From the NCBI RefSeq assembly GCF_006151805.1, contig NZ_VDDA01000004.1, forward strand, positions 427,612 through 491,611: a DNA stretch of 64,000 bases. Reading direction: 5' to 3'. Under the pieces are notes generated by a model. The model did no database searches. It was not told the DNA's origin and saw nothing but the letters and a program-made list of their open reading frames with translations. This document shows positions 25,865 to 35,280 of this stretch, piece after piece. The position numbers and the translations under genes are program-made. This stretch comes from Methylobacterium terricola. GTDB lineage: Bacteria > Pseudomonadota > Alphaproteobacteria > Rhizobiales > Beijerinckiaceae. Positions within the stretch are counted from its first letter, which is position 1, and each line of letters begins with the position of its first letter.

Positions 25865-26866
25865 TCACGCCGCCGCCAGCAGATCCGGCCGGTAGAGGTC
25901 CGCTGCCGCCTCCGGCACCGCCCCCGCCTTGACCTGGCCCGCCGCCGCCATCTCGTCGGCGAGCCAGGACAGGGCGGCCGGGTCGGGGGTGAGCTCCGGC
26001 TCGCCGAGCACCAGGTAATCTCCCGCCTCGGCCATCGGCCCGCCGGGGCCCAGGTGCAAGGCCCCGACCAAGCCCCGCAGGATCAGCGCCGGATCGAGGC
26101 CGAGATGGCGCGGGGCGCCGAGCAACGCCGCCAGATCCGCGCGGTTGTCCGGATCGCCGCACCAGCGGGCGCTGCGCTTGAGAGCGCGCAGCAACGGGGC
26201 GGCGCGGTCCTCCATCTCGGCGGGGAGGGCCAGCACCTTCTCCGGGCAATCCGGGGCGATCGCGCTGCCGAGCGCCACGATGCGGCCGACCCCGGCCTCG
26301 ACCGCGACGCTGCTCCAGGGCGCGCCGACGCAGAATCCGTCGATCCGGCCGCTCTCCAGCGCCGCGACGGTGCGGGGCGGCGGCACCACCACGAGGCGGA
26401 CGGAGGCGAGCGAGCTGCCGCCGGAGGCCAGCAAGCGCCGCAACTGGTAGGTGTGGCTGGAATAAGGATGGACGGTGGCGAGCGTCAGCGGGCGTCCCTC
26501 CGCCGCCCGGGCTTCCGCCACCCGGGCGAGCGCGTGCGCCACGTCGGCCAAGGCGTCGGATTTTGCATCGAGTGCCTGCCAGAGCGGCAGCGACAGGGTC
26601 ACGGCATTGCCGTTGCGGGCGAGCGCCGCCGGGGCGATCAGGCGGGCCTGCGGACCGCAGAGCCCCAGGTGGCAGGCGAGCGCCAGCGGCGCCAGCATGT
26701 GGGCGCCGTCGAGGAGACCGAGCGCAAGGTGGTCGCGCAAGGTCGCCCAGGAGGGTTCGGCCACGAGATCGACCTCGAGCCCCTCCCCCGCCGTGAAGCC
26801 GCGCTCCACCGCCGCGATCAGCACCGCGGCGTCGGTGAGCGGGACGTAGCCGAGCTGGAGCCTCAT
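25865..26866 (-). CDS. nasS: NasS-type cytoplasmic nitrate sensor
   Basis: A 333-residue NrtA-like periplasmic-binding-protein fold without a signal peptide (start MRLQLGYVPLTDAAVLIAAV), so it stays in the cytoplasm. Conserved features include GLLDGAHMLAPLALA and FCVGAPWSSVAVE. In characterised systems NasS binds and inhibits NasT without nitrate and releases it when nitrate binds. Its ATG overlaps the nasT stop (ATGA), so the two are translated in coupled fashion. No phosphotransfer domain is present. An older-style annotation would be 'nitrate transporter', which the missing signal argues against. Confidence 0.93.
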   Translation of the reverse strand: MRLQLGYVPLTDAAVLIAAVERGFTAGEGLEVDLVAEPSWATLRDHLALGLLDGAHMLAPLALACHLGLCGPQARLIAPAALARNGNAVTLSLPLWQALDAKSDALADVAHALARVAEARAAEGRPLTLATVHPYSSHTYQLRRLLASGGSSLASVRLVVVPPPRTVAALESGRIDGFCVGAPWSSVAVEAGVGRIVALGSAIAPDCPEKVLALPAEMEDRAAPLLRALKRSARWCGDPDNRADLAALLGAPRHLGLDPALILRGLVGALHLGPGGPMAEAGDYLVLGEPELTPDPAALSWLADEMAAAGQVKAGAVPEAAADLYRPDLLAAA

Positions 26867-27507
26867 CCGAGCAGGTCCGCGGCGGTGACGATGGCGCGGG
26901 CGATGTCGACGATCTTGCGCTTCTCGTTCATGGCCTTGCGCCGGAGCTGCTTGTAGGCCTCGTCCTCGGTCAGCCCCTTGGCGCTCATCAGGATGCCCTT
27001 GGCGCGCTCGATCAGCTTGCGGTCGGCAAGCTCGCTCTTCGCCTCGGACAGCTCGCGCTGCAAGCGCGCGAAGGCGTTGAAGCGCAGGATCGCGATCTCG
27101 ATGATCGGCTTGATCCGCTCGGCGCGCAAACCGTCGACGATGTAGGCCGAGATGCCGGCATCGACCGCCGCCTGCATCATCGGCGCGTCGGTGCGGTCGA
27201 CGAACATCGCCACCGGCCGCTCGACCAGGCGCGAGACCCCGAACATCTGCTCCAGCAGGTCGCGGCTCGGGCTCTCGAGATGGATCACCACCACGTCGGG
27301 CGAGAGGGCGGAGAGCCGGTCGAGGAGGTCGGCGGTGTCGGGGATCACCACCACCCGGGCGCCCTCGACGGCCCGCAGGCCCTCCTCCAGGATCGCGGCC
27401 CGGGCGCGGCTCGGGTCGACGACGGCGATGGTGAGGGACTCGCCCGGGGACGGGCCGGGAGAGGCCGGGGCGGGAGAGGCCGAGGAAGGCGTTGCGCGGT
27501 CGGGCAT
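26863..27507 (-). CDS. nasT: NasT-type ANTAR-domain antitermination regulator
   Basis: A 214-residue RNA-binding regulator. An N-terminal receiver-like domain spans about residues 25-140. The ANTAR domain is at about 155-210 (KLIERAKGILMSAKGLTEDE, then AYKQLRRKAM). In the receiver, the normal phospho-Asp position falls in VVIHLESPSRD and reads His, so it is a pseudo-receiver, consistent with control by NasS binding and not phosphorylation. The predicted target is the pair of hexaloop hairpins in the nrtA leader 3 kb downstream. The first 20 residues are Pro/Ser/Ala-rich and may be partly non-coding if a later start is used. Confidence 0.94.
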   Translation of the reverse strand: MPDRATPSSASPAPASPGPSPGESLTIAVVDPSRARAAILEEGLRAVEGARVVVIPDTADLLDRLSALSPDVVVIHLESPSRDLLEQMFGVSRLVERPVAMFVDRTDAPMMQAAVDAGISAYIVDGLRAERIKPIIEIAILRFNAFARLQRELSEAKSELADRKLIERAKGILMSAKGLTEDEAYKQLRRKAMNEKRKIVDIARAIVTAADLLG

Positions 27508-27727
27508 GTCGGCGTCGGATCACGCAAGTGTTGGGCCTGAGGGCGCAGGACCGCGCCTTCGACCGCCCCTTACCGCAAGGAGACCCCGAGCGGGAGGGCC
27601 ACGATGGGCGGAGCGCGGGCGCGCAGCCCTGGCGATCCGCCGGCCGACACGAAAGCGCAAAGAAACGGCCCCGCTTCGGCCCGAAACCCGGGCTTCACTC
27701 CGACGCTCTTTCGGCAGGGAGGTTCGG

Positions 27728-28378
27728 ATGCGGCAGAACGGGCGGAGGGGCGACATCGCGGGTGTCAGCATCGGAAGCCTGCCCGGCGCGTCGCGGGGCA
27801 CCCTGCCGCTGTTACCCACCGCCTGCGTGGCGATCTGCCTGGCGGCGGGCTCGCTCTACTGGCGCGAGGCGCCGCCGCGGGCGCCGGAGGGCCAGGTCGC
27901 CGCGATGCAGCCGCTGCCGCCCGGCGCCGACCTGTTCCGGATCGTCCCGGACGGCGAGGGCCGGGTGCGGGCCCCCTACCCGCTCGAATTCGAGCAGCCG
28001 TTCCCGCTCGTCGCCGGCCTGCCGGCGGAGGCGGCGGCGCCGGTGCTGCCGGTCGTCGAGAGCCGGGAGCCCGAGGTCAAGGAGACCGAGAGCAGGGCCC
28101 CGCGCCGCGCCGCGCCGCATCGCCCCCGGGCGGTCCCCTCCCTCGCGGGCGTAAGGCCGCCGGCCCGGCCGGACGACCTCAAGGTCGCCAAGGCGGTTCC
28201 CGACAAGGGGCCGGGCGCCGAATCCGCGTCCCGCACGGCGAGCGCCGCCGAACGTCCGGCGCCGTGGCTGCCCTTCGCGCCGACCGGCCGGCTGGTGACC
28301 CAGAGCATGGTGGCCCTCGGCGAGGGCGTCACCAATGCGGGCGCCGCGATGATCGACCTGATCGACCGGCGGCGCTGA
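27728..28378 (+). CDS. Membrane-anchored hypothetical protein with a Pro/Ala-rich region
   Basis: A 216-residue protein of unrecognised family. One hydrophobic segment lies near residues 25-43 (TLPLLPTACVAICLAAGSLY), followed by a long periplasmic part. That part holds an ordered-looking stretch (FRIVPDGEGRVRAPYPLEFE near 70-90), then a Pro/Ala/Arg-rich linker, then a short helical C-terminus (MVALGEGVTNAGAAMIDL). A type II anchored envelope protein is plausible. The ATG at 27728 has GGGAGG upstream. Codon choice is GC-rich at third positions, as in real genes here. The function is unknown. Confidence 0.65.
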   Translation: MRQNGRRGDIAGVSIGSLPGASRGTLPLLPTACVAICLAAGSLYWREAPPRAPEGQVAAMQPLPPGADLFRIVPDGEGRVRAPYPLEFEQPFPLVAGLPAEAAAPVLPVVESREPEVKETESRAPRRAAPHRPRAVPSLAGVRPPARPDDLKVAKAVPDKGPGAESASRTASAAERPAPWLPFAPTGRLVTQSMVALGEGVTNAGAAMIDLIDRRR

Positions 28379-28498
28379 AGCCAGGGTCGGGCCGGAGGAG
28401 CGGATGCCCGATCGGGATCGAGAGGGCGTGAGCCCGGGTTGGACCTAAGGGGAGGGCCGCTCTAGCTAACGGCGTCACGGCACTGATCGGGACGCACC

Positions 28499-30355
28499 AT
28501 GGCGTTGCTCATCGAGGATTACGCGCTCGTCGGCGACGGGCGCAGCGCGGCGCTGATCGGGCGCGACGGCAGCGTCGACTGGCTGTGCTGGCCGCGCTTC
28601 GATGCCTCGGCCTGCTTCTCGGCCCTGCTCGGCACCCGCGAGGATCACGGCCACTGGCGCATCGCCCCCGCCGGCGAGGCCACGAGCAGCCGCCGCTACC
28701 GGCAGGACACGCTGGTGCTGGAGACCACCCACGAGACCGCCGACGGCGCGGTCCGGGTGATCGACTACATGCCGGTCGAGGACGGCACCCATCTCGTGCG
28801 CATCGTCGAGGGCGTGCGCGGCCGGGTGGCGATGCGCATGGACCTGGTGGTGCGCTTCGATTACGGCTCGGCCATCCCCTGGGTGTCGCGCAGCGAGAAC
28901 GACGACCTGCGGGCGATCGCCGGACCCAACAAGCTGGTGCTCCGCACCCGCGCCCCCCTCAAAGGGGTCGGACAGACGACCGTGTCCGAGTTCACGGTCG
29001 AGGCCGGGCAGAGCGTGTCCTTCGTGCTGAGCTACGGCCTGTCGCACGAGGAGGACCCGGCCCCGATCGAGCCGCGCAAGATGCTCAGCGGCACCACCGC
29101 CTGGTGGCGCTCCTGGTGCCAGCGCTGCCAGGGCGGCACGCCCTGGGACGACGTGCTGACCCGCTCGCTCCTGACCCTCAAGGCGCTGATCTACCGGCCG
29201 ACCGGCGGCATCGTGGCGGCGCCCACCACCTCGCTGCCGGAGCAGATCGGCGGCGTGCGCAACTGGGATTACCGGTTCTGCTGGCTGCGCGACTCGACCT
29301 TCACGCTGCTGGCGCTGATGGATGCGGGCTATATCGACGAGGCCCGGGCGTGGCGCGACTGGCTCACCCGCGCGGTGGCGGGCAGCCCGTCACAGGCCCA
29401 CATCCTCTACGGCATCGCCGGCGAGCGCCTGCTGCCGGAAATCGAGCTCGACTGGCTGCCCGGCTACGAGGGCTCGCGCCCGGTCCGGGTCGGCAACGCG
29501 GCGGCCCAGCAATTCCAGCTCGACGTCTACGGCGAGCTGTTCGACGCGCTCTACCAGGCCCACCAGCGCGGCATGCGGGCCGACGAATCCGGCGTGCGGG
29601 TCGGCCGCGCCCTCCTCGACCACCTGGAGCGGGTCTGGCGCGAGCCCGACGAGGGCATCTGGGAGGTGCGCGGCGGGCGCAAGCACTTCGTCCACTCGAA
29701 GGTGATGGCCTGGGTCGCCTTCGACCGGGCGATCCGGTTCTATGAGGCCCAAGTTTCCCCGGCCCATGTCGGCGACGACGAGCCGACCGCCGGCGACGAC
29801 CAGGCGGTGGCGCGCTGGCGCGCCGCCCGCGACGAGATCCACCGCGAGGTCTGCGAGAAGGGCTTCGACAAGGACCTCAACAGCTTCGTGCAGTATTACG
29901 GCTCGAAGGACCTCGATGCGAGCCTGCTGCTGATCGCCCATATGGGCTTCCTGCCCCAGGACGATCCGCGGGTCGTCGGCACCGTCGAGGCGATCGGCCG
30001 CGACCTGATGCATGACGGCTTCGTGCTGCGCTACGACACCAGCGGCCAGAGCACCGACGGCCTGCCCGCCGGCGAGGGCGCCTTCCTGCCGTGCAGCTTC
30101 TGGTACGCCGACAACCTGATCGGCCTCGGCCGGTGCGACGAAGCGAGGGCGCTGATCGAGCGCCTGCTGTCGCTGTGCAACGACGTCGGGCTGCTCGCCG
30201 AGGAGTACGACCCGGTCCGCAAGCGCCAGGTCGGCAATTTTCCGCAGGCGTTCAGCCACGTCGCGCTCGTGAACACGCTTCTGAACTTCAGTCGGGCGAC
30301 CGGACCCGCTAAGGAGCGCGGCGGAGACCCGGACGCCTCGGGCCATCCGGGCTGA
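28499..30355 (+). CDS. Glycoside hydrolase family 15 (glucoamylase/trehalase-like)
   Basis: A 618-residue GH15 enzyme. The N-terminal beta-sandwich (about 1-220) opens with IEDYALVGDGRSAALIGRDG, the classic start of the bacterial trehalase/glucoamylase group. The (alpha/alpha)6 barrel has RNWDYRFCWLRDS near residue 258. The general acid is probably the Glu in GIWEVRGG (near 385) and the general base the Glu in AGEGAFLPCSFW (near 525). No signal peptide is visible, so it likely acts on intracellular alpha-glucans or trehalose. It lies 91 bases before tkt, and otsB of trehalose synthesis is 5 kb away. Confidence 0.92.
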   Translation: MALLIEDYALVGDGRSAALIGRDGSVDWLCWPRFDASACFSALLGTREDHGHWRIAPAGEATSSRRYRQDTLVLETTHETADGAVRVIDYMPVEDGTHLVRIVEGVRGRVAMRMDLVVRFDYGSAIPWVSRSENDDLRAIAGPNKLVLRTRAPLKGVGQTTVSEFTVEAGQSVSFVLSYGLSHEEDPAPIEPRKMLSGTTAWWRSWCQRCQGGTPWDDVLTRSLLTLKALIYRPTGGIVAAPTTSLPEQIGGVRNWDYRFCWLRDSTFTLLALMDAGYIDEARAWRDWLTRAVAGSPSQAHILYGIAGERLLPEIELDWLPGYEGSRPVRVGNAAAQQFQLDVYGELFDALYQAHQRGMRADESGVRVGRALLDHLERVWREPDEGIWEVRGGRKHFVHSKVMAWVAFDRAIRFYEAQVSPAHVGDDEPTAGDDQAVARWRAARDEIHREVCEKGFDKDLNSFVQYYGSKDLDASLLLIAHMGFLPQDDPRVVGTVEAIGRDLMHDGFVLRYDTSGQSTDGLPAGEGAFLPCSFWYADNLIGLGRCDEARALIERLLSLCNDVGLLAEEYDPVRKRQVGNFPQAFSHVALVNTLLNFSRATGPAKERGGDPDASGHPG

Positions 30356-30446
30356 CGGCCCGCGATGCCCCCGCGGGCGGCCCAAGGCGCCGCGACCTGA
30401 CCCGTCGCGGCACCCAGACCCCCATTTCGAGACCACGAGGCGACAG

Positions 30447-32525
30447 ATGAGCGCAGCTGACACCAAGCCGAAGGCCGGCACCAGCGAGATCGACCAGCGC
30501 AGCATCGACACGATCCGCACGCTGACGATCGATGCGGTGCAGAAGGCGAATTCGGGCCATGCCGGCGCGCCTCTCGGGCTTGCCCCGGTGGCCTTCACCC
30601 TGTGGAACCGCTACCTCCGCTACGACCCGGCGAACCCGCACTGGCCGAACCGCGACCGCTTCGTGCTGTCGGTCGGCCACGCCTCGATGCTGCTCTACAG
30701 CCTGCTCCACCTCGCCGAGGTGGCGGAGAAGGACGGGGCGAACGCCCCGGCGGTGAGCCTCGAGGACATCAAGAAGTTCCGCCAGCTCGACAGCCGCACC
30801 CCGGGCCACCCGGAATACCACTTCACCACCGGCGTCGAGGTCACGACGGGACCGCTCGGCCAGGGCGTCGCCAACTCGGTCGGCATGGCGATGGGCGCCC
30901 GCTTCCTCGGCGAGCGCCTGGCCTACGGTGACCGCCCGATCTTCGACTACAACGTCTATGCGATGTGCAGCGACGGCGACCTGATGGAGGGCGTGGCGTC
31001 GGAGGCCGCCTCGATCGCCGGGCACCTGCGCCTGTCGAACCTGTGCTGGATCTACGACAACAACACCATCACCATCGAGGGCCACACCGACCTCGCCTTC
31101 AGCGAGGAGGTCGCCGCCCGCTTCCTGGCCTATGGCTGGCAGGTGCTGCGCGTCGCCGACGCCAACGACACCGTGGCGACCGCCCATGCCCTGGAGACCT
31201 TCCTGCAATCGGGCGACCGCCCGACGCTGATCATCGTCAACTCGGTGATCGGCTACGGCGCGCCGACCAAGCAGGGCACCCCGAAGGCCCATTCGGACGC
31301 GCTCGGCCCCGACGAGGTCAAGGGCGCCAAGCGCGCCTATGGATGGCCGGAGGACGCGCAGTTCCTGGTGCCGGACGGCGTCTACGACAACTTCCGCAAC
31401 GGGATCGGCGCCCGCGGCAAGGCCCTGCGCGAGCAGTGGCTGGCCCTCGTCGAGGAGGTGAAGGCCGGGGATCCCGACCTCGCCAAGGACCTCGCCGCCT
31501 ACCTCGCCGGCGAGCCGCCGGAGGGCTGGGATGCCGACATCCCGGTCTTCCCCACCGATGCCAAGGGCCTCGCCACCCGCGAATCGTCGGGCAAGGTGCT
31601 GAACGCCATCGCCAACCGGGTGCCGTGGCTGCTCGGCGGCTCGGCCGACCTCGCGCCCTCGAACAAGACCAAGCTCGAGAGCCCGGAGGCCGGCACCCTC
31701 GGCCCGTTCACGCCGGGCGGGCGCAACATCCATTTCGGCGTGCGCGAGCACGCGATGGGCTCGATCGTCAACGGGCTCGGCCTCGTCGGCCTGCGCGCCT
31801 TCGGGGCGACCTTCCTGGTCTTCTCCGACTACATGCGCCCGCCGATCCGGCTCGCCGCCCTGATGGAGCTGCCGGTCTTCCACGTCTTCACCCACGACTC
31901 GATCGGGGTCGGCGAGGACGGGCCGACCCACCAGCCGGTGGAGCACCTGCTGGCGCTCCGCGCGATTCCCGGTCTCATCACCTTCCGGCCCGCCGACGCC
32001 AACGAGGTGGCGGAGGCGTATCGCGTCATCATGCAGCTCAAGCACCAGCCGGCGGTGCTGGCGCTGAGCCGCCAGCCGCTGCCGACCGTCGACCGGGCCA
32101 CCTACGCCCCGGCCTCCGGCGTGGCGAAGGGCGCCTACGTGCTGGCCGGCGCCGACGAGGCGAAGCCCGACGTGATCCTGATCGGCACCGGCTCCGAGGT
32201 GCAGCTCTGCCTCGGCGCCTACCAGACCCTGAAGGCCGAAGGCGTGAAGGCCCGGGTGGTGTCGATGCCGTCCTGGGAGCTGTTCGAGCAGCAGGACGAG
32301 TCCTACCGCAACAGCGTGCTGCCGCCCGAGGTGACCGCCCGCGTCGCCGTCGAGCAGGGCTCGGTGATCGGCTGGGACCGCTATGCCGGCAGCGCCGGCA
32401 CGATCCTCGGCATGCACACCTTCGGCTCCTCGGCGCCGATCAAGGACCTGCAGTCGAAGTTCGGCTTCACGCCCGAGAAGGTGCTGGAGGCCGCCCGCGC
32501 CCAGCTGGCCAAAACGAAGGGCTGA
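30447..32525 (+). CDS. tkt: Transketolase
   Basis: Thiamine-diphosphate enzyme of the pentose phosphate/Calvin-type cycles, moving two-carbon units between sugar phosphates. At 692 residues it is full length. The N-terminal domain has NSGHAGAPLGLAP near residue 35 and the ThDP motif SDGDLMEGVASEAASIAGHL near 175. The Pyr domain has GVGEDGPTHQPVEHLLALR near 488 with its conserved histidine, and the catalytic Glu lies in FGVREHAMG near 430. In methylotrophs a transketolase-fold enzyme can also serve formaldehyde assimilation, but DHAS-specific features were not seen. Confidence 0.96.
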   Translation: MSAADTKPKAGTSEIDQRSIDTIRTLTIDAVQKANSGHAGAPLGLAPVAFTLWNRYLRYDPANPHWPNRDRFVLSVGHASMLLYSLLHLAEVAEKDGANAPAVSLEDIKKFRQLDSRTPGHPEYHFTTGVEVTTGPLGQGVANSVGMAMGARFLGERLAYGDRPIFDYNVYAMCSDGDLMEGVASEAASIAGHLRLSNLCWIYDNNTITIEGHTDLAFSEEVAARFLAYGWQVLRVADANDTVATAHALETFLQSGDRPTLIIVNSVIGYGAPTKQGTPKAHSDALGPDEVKGAKRAYGWPEDAQFLVPDGVYDNFRNGIGARGKALREQWLALVEEVKAGDPDLAKDLAAYLAGEPPEGWDADIPVFPTDAKGLATRESSGKVLNAIANRVPWLLGGSADLAPSNKTKLESPEAGTLGPFTPGGRNIHFGVREHAMGSIVNGLGLVGLRAFGATFLVFSDYMRPPIRLAALMELPVFHVFTHDSIGVGEDGPTHQPVEHLLALRAIPGLITFRPADANEVAEAYRVIMQLKHQPAVLALSRQPLPTVDRATYAPASGVAKGAYVLAGADEAKPDVILIGTGSEVQLCLGAYQTLKAEGVKARVVSMPSWELFEQQDESYRNSVLPPEVTARVAVEQGSVIGWDRYAGSAGTILGMHTFGSSAPIKDLQSKFGFTPEKVLEAARAQLAKTKG

Positions 32526-32538
32526 GGCGATAGACAGT

Positions 32539-32571
32539 GGGAGCCCGTCGGATCGTCTCCGGCGGGCTCCC
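32539..32571 (+). terminator. Terminator-like hairpin after tkt
   Basis: GGGAGCCCG (32539-32547) and CGGGCTCCC (32563-32571) are perfect complements around a 15-base loop, 13 bases past the tkt stop. No T tract follows. Confidence 0.6.
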
Positions 32572-32586
32572 GATCCTCCGCGTCAG

Positions 32587-32613
32587 TCCCGGAGCAGCGC
32601 AGCGGAGCCCGGA
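32587..32613. repeat. REP-like palindrome, copy A
   Basis: TCCCGGAGCAGCGCAGCGGA followed by GCCCGGA forms a short hairpin. It resembles the core of the palindrome at 36644-36680 (both share CAGCGGAGCCCGG). Short sequences of this kind often recur between genes in this bacterial group. Confidence 0.45.
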
Positions 32614-32956
32614 TTCCCGGCCAGCCGATCGATTCAGGGTGCATCCCGTCTCATACCGCCGCGCCGTCGAACGGATCGGTTCGACGGCGCAAGGCAAGCC
32701 CGAACGGGCGTCGGCGCCGATGCGCCGGACGCTTTCGCATCGACGTGTCGATGCCAAGGCGCGAGGGTATCATTCGGCCGACTTGCGCTTCCGGTTTCCG
32801 GGGCTCGCCGCCGGCGAGCCCCGGACTGACCCGGTGGCTCCGGGAATCGCCGGCGGCATCGGAAATTTCTACCGCACCGCCGGGACGTCCACCGGCGGTC
32901 CTCGAACGCCCCGGCGGTGAGCATGGCCGCCGCTTTGCGGGACGCGGCCGGCCCGA

Positions 32957-34909
32957 TCAGGCGACGGCCTGGACCGGCGTGATCGACCGCACCGCCTCGG
33001 CGTCGAGGTAGCGCAGGGTCTCGGCGAAGCCCATCGGTCGGCTGAAATGATAGCCCTGCATCAGCACGCAGCCCAGATTATCGAGTAGGCGAGCCTGCTC
33101 GGCGGTCTCGATGCCCTCGACCACGCAGTCGAGCTTCAGGTTGCGGGCCAGGCCGACGATCGACGTGACGATGTCGCGGCTGGCCGGGCTCGCGATGATC
33201 TCGCTGGTGAAGCTGCGGTCGATCTTGAGCTTGTCGAGGGGCAGGCGGTGGACGTAGCCGAGGGACGAGTAGCCGGTGCCGAAATCGTCGAGCGCGATGG
33301 CGATGCCACTCGCCTTCAGGGTCTCGAGCACCGTCTGCGCCTGGGCCACGTCCTGGATCAGGGCGGTCTCGGTCACCTCCAGGATCACCCGCCCGGGACG
33401 AAGGCCGCTCGCGCGGATCGCCGCGACGAGCCCCTCGGCCGCCTGCGGCGAGGCGATGTCCGCCATCGACAGGTTGAAGGACAGGGCGACCGTCTCGGGC
33501 CAGGCCTTCGCGGCGGCGAGCGCCCGGCCGAGCAGCACGGCGGTGATGCGGGTGATCAGCCCCGAACGTTCGGCGATCGGCACGAAGACCGAGGGGGAGA
33601 CCGGGCCGAGATCCGGACTGGTCCAGCGCGCCAGCGCCTCGAACGCCACGGTGCGGCCGCGCCGCACGTCGACGATCGGCTGGAAGACCAGGCTCATCTC
33701 CCGGGACAGGTCGGCGTGGCGCAGAGCCTGCTCGATCACGCTCTGGGTGCGGAGCCGCCGCTCGTGCTCCTCGGTGAACAGCACGGCGGTGCCGCGGCTG
33801 TTCGCCTTGGCATAGTACAGGGCGTAATCCGCCCGCTCGACCAGCACGGCCGCCCGGGAGCCGGCCTCGGGATAGGTCGCGAAGCCGATCGAGGCACCGA
33901 TCTGGGCGGAGCCGCCATGCGGCAGCCGGAACGGCGCGCCGAGCGCGGTCCGGATCGCCTCGCCCATCGCCCCGGCCGCGCCGCCGGCGCCGCGCAGGAC
34001 GAGGCCGAACTCGTCGCCGCCGAGCCGTGCCACCGCGCCCGCCTCACCGACGACCTCGCGCAGGCGCCGGGCGGCCTCCTGCAGCACCGCGTCGCCAGCG
34101 CCGTGCCCGTGTGCGTCGTTGACCGGCTTGAATCCGTCGAGATCGACCAGCCCGACGACGACCGGCTCGCCGGCGCGCTCGGCCTCGACCAGGGCCTGAT
34201 CCAGGGAAGCGAAGAAGCTGCGGCGGTTGGGCAGCTCGGTCAGCGTGTCGAGATTGGCCAGTCGCAGGTTCTCGCGGCTCAGGCGCTCCAGCTCGACCTG
34301 CTGCCCGATCAGGCGGGTGAAGTCGCGGTAATAGGCCATGAGCACGAAGGCGACGCCCCCCATGACCATCAGCAGGTTGAAGGCGATCGCCTTCATGACG
34401 AAGCTGTCGAGCTGACCGACATGCAGGCAGAACGGGATGGTCACGATCAGCGTGACCAGAAGCGCCGCCGGCCGCAGATGTGCGATGCAGAACACGCAGG
34501 CGATCATCGTGGTGCCGACATAGAACAGGGTGTGGGCCTTCGCGACGGTGTCGCCATACACGAACAGCGTGTTGGACCAGGCCATGAAGCCGAGAGCCAG
34601 GACCGCGGAGAGCCCGAGGGTGAGACGTAGCTTGGCGGCGAGCCGCGTCTCGTCGATCGATCTCCGGCTCCGGCGCAGCCACAGCGCGAGGCGCACGACG
34701 CACAGGGCCAGCAGGCCGCAGAGCGGGTAGAGGGTGACCCAGTTCGGCGCCACCCCGTGATAGGTCACGGCCAACGCCGCCGAATTCATCGCGAGAATCA
34801 CGTAGAGCAGCGGCACCTGGTTCTGCAGGGCGCGCATCTGCGCCCGCATCAGGTCCGGGTTCGCGGCATCGATCCGGAAGAGATCGATGATGGTCAGCAA
34901 CCTGCGCAC
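32957..34909 (-). CDS. GGDEF-EAL bifunctional cyclic-di-GMP protein
   Basis: A 650-residue inner membrane protein. About six helices occupy residues 30-200. The diguanylate cyclase domain (about 215-385) has an intact ARLGGDEFGLVLRG. The phosphodiesterase domain (about 400-640) has FEALARWTSP and DDFGTGYSSLGYV, with the metal-binding residues in place. Both active sites look intact, so net activity cannot be predicted. The helices form an undefined sensor of the MHYT/7TM kind or simple anchor. It is divergent from otsB across 371 bases. Confidence 0.94.
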   Translation of the reverse strand: MRRLLTIIDLFRIDAANPDLMRAQMRALQNQVPLLYVILAMNSAALAVTYHGVAPNWVTLYPLCGLLALCVVRLALWLRRSRRSIDETRLAAKLRLTLGLSAVLALGFMAWSNTLFVYGDTVAKAHTLFYVGTTMIACVFCIAHLRPAALLVTLIVTIPFCLHVGQLDSFVMKAIAFNLLMVMGGVAFVLMAYYRDFTRLIGQQVELERLSRENLRLANLDTLTELPNRRSFFASLDQALVEAERAGEPVVVGLVDLDGFKPVNDAHGHGAGDAVLQEAARRLREVVGEAGAVARLGGDEFGLVLRGAGGAAGAMGEAIRTALGAPFRLPHGGSAQIGASIGFATYPEAGSRAAVLVERADYALYYAKANSRGTAVLFTEEHERRLRTQSVIEQALRHADLSREMSLVFQPIVDVRRGRTVAFEALARWTSPDLGPVSPSVFVPIAERSGLITRITAVLLGRALAAAKAWPETVALSFNLSMADIASPQAAEGLVAAIRASGLRPGRVILEVTETALIQDVAQAQTVLETLKASGIAIALDDFGTGYSSLGYVHRLPLDKLKIDRSFTSEIIASPASRDIVTSIVGLARNLKLDCVVEGIETAEQARLLDNLGCVLMQGYHFSRPMGFAETLRYLDAEAVRSITPVQAVA

Positions 34910-35280
34910 AGCGCGTCCACCCCTATCGGACCAGCCGAGCCCGGCATTGCCCCGTCAGCCAAAAACCATGCCGGCTTGAATGAAGGGTTACCCCGTGATG
35001 CTGTGCCAGCAAGTCACGGTTATGACCCCAGAATGCTGCCCGATAGGCCAGCGCCGCGGATACCGCAATAGGTCTGCAAATAACGTTCAGGACGGGCGGG
35101 ACGGGTTTTTGTTTCGGCACGTTTGAGCAGAATTGCTTCGAAGATGGCTGCGAGACCTCGGGACTACGCGAGGGATGGGGGAATTGCCGCCGATGGCGAT
35201 CTTAGGACGATAATCCTTCACCCGGCCCCGGTCCGCCCCGGCGCGCGGCATCCAGCTGGGGTCGCTCCCGCCGGGGACAC
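34910..35280. other. Divergent promoter region between the GGDEF-EAL gene and otsB
   Basis: Comparatively AT-richer than its surroundings in 34960-35210 and free of a supportable gene. It must carry promoters for both directions. A CGGCACG at 35115 was checked for sigma-54 spacing and failed. No clear repeat or riboswitch was seen. Confidence 0.5.

Larger units (their letters stand above)
32526..32956. other. Intergenic region between tkt and the GGDEF-EAL gene
   Basis: Lies between convergent genes. It holds the tkt terminator and one REP-like palindrome, listed separately. The remaining about 340 bases have open frames in several phases but no ribosome-binding site, domain or conserved-looking product. 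No gene is called. Confidence 0.6.

Noticed and set aside
32614..32956. A gene in the space after tkt
   Set aside because: Several short frames exist on both strands but none has a ribosome-binding site, plausible N-terminus or recognisable composition.
35115..35130. Sigma-54 promoter in the otsB region (CGGCACG)
   Set aside because: No GC dinucleotide at the required ten-base distance from the GG.
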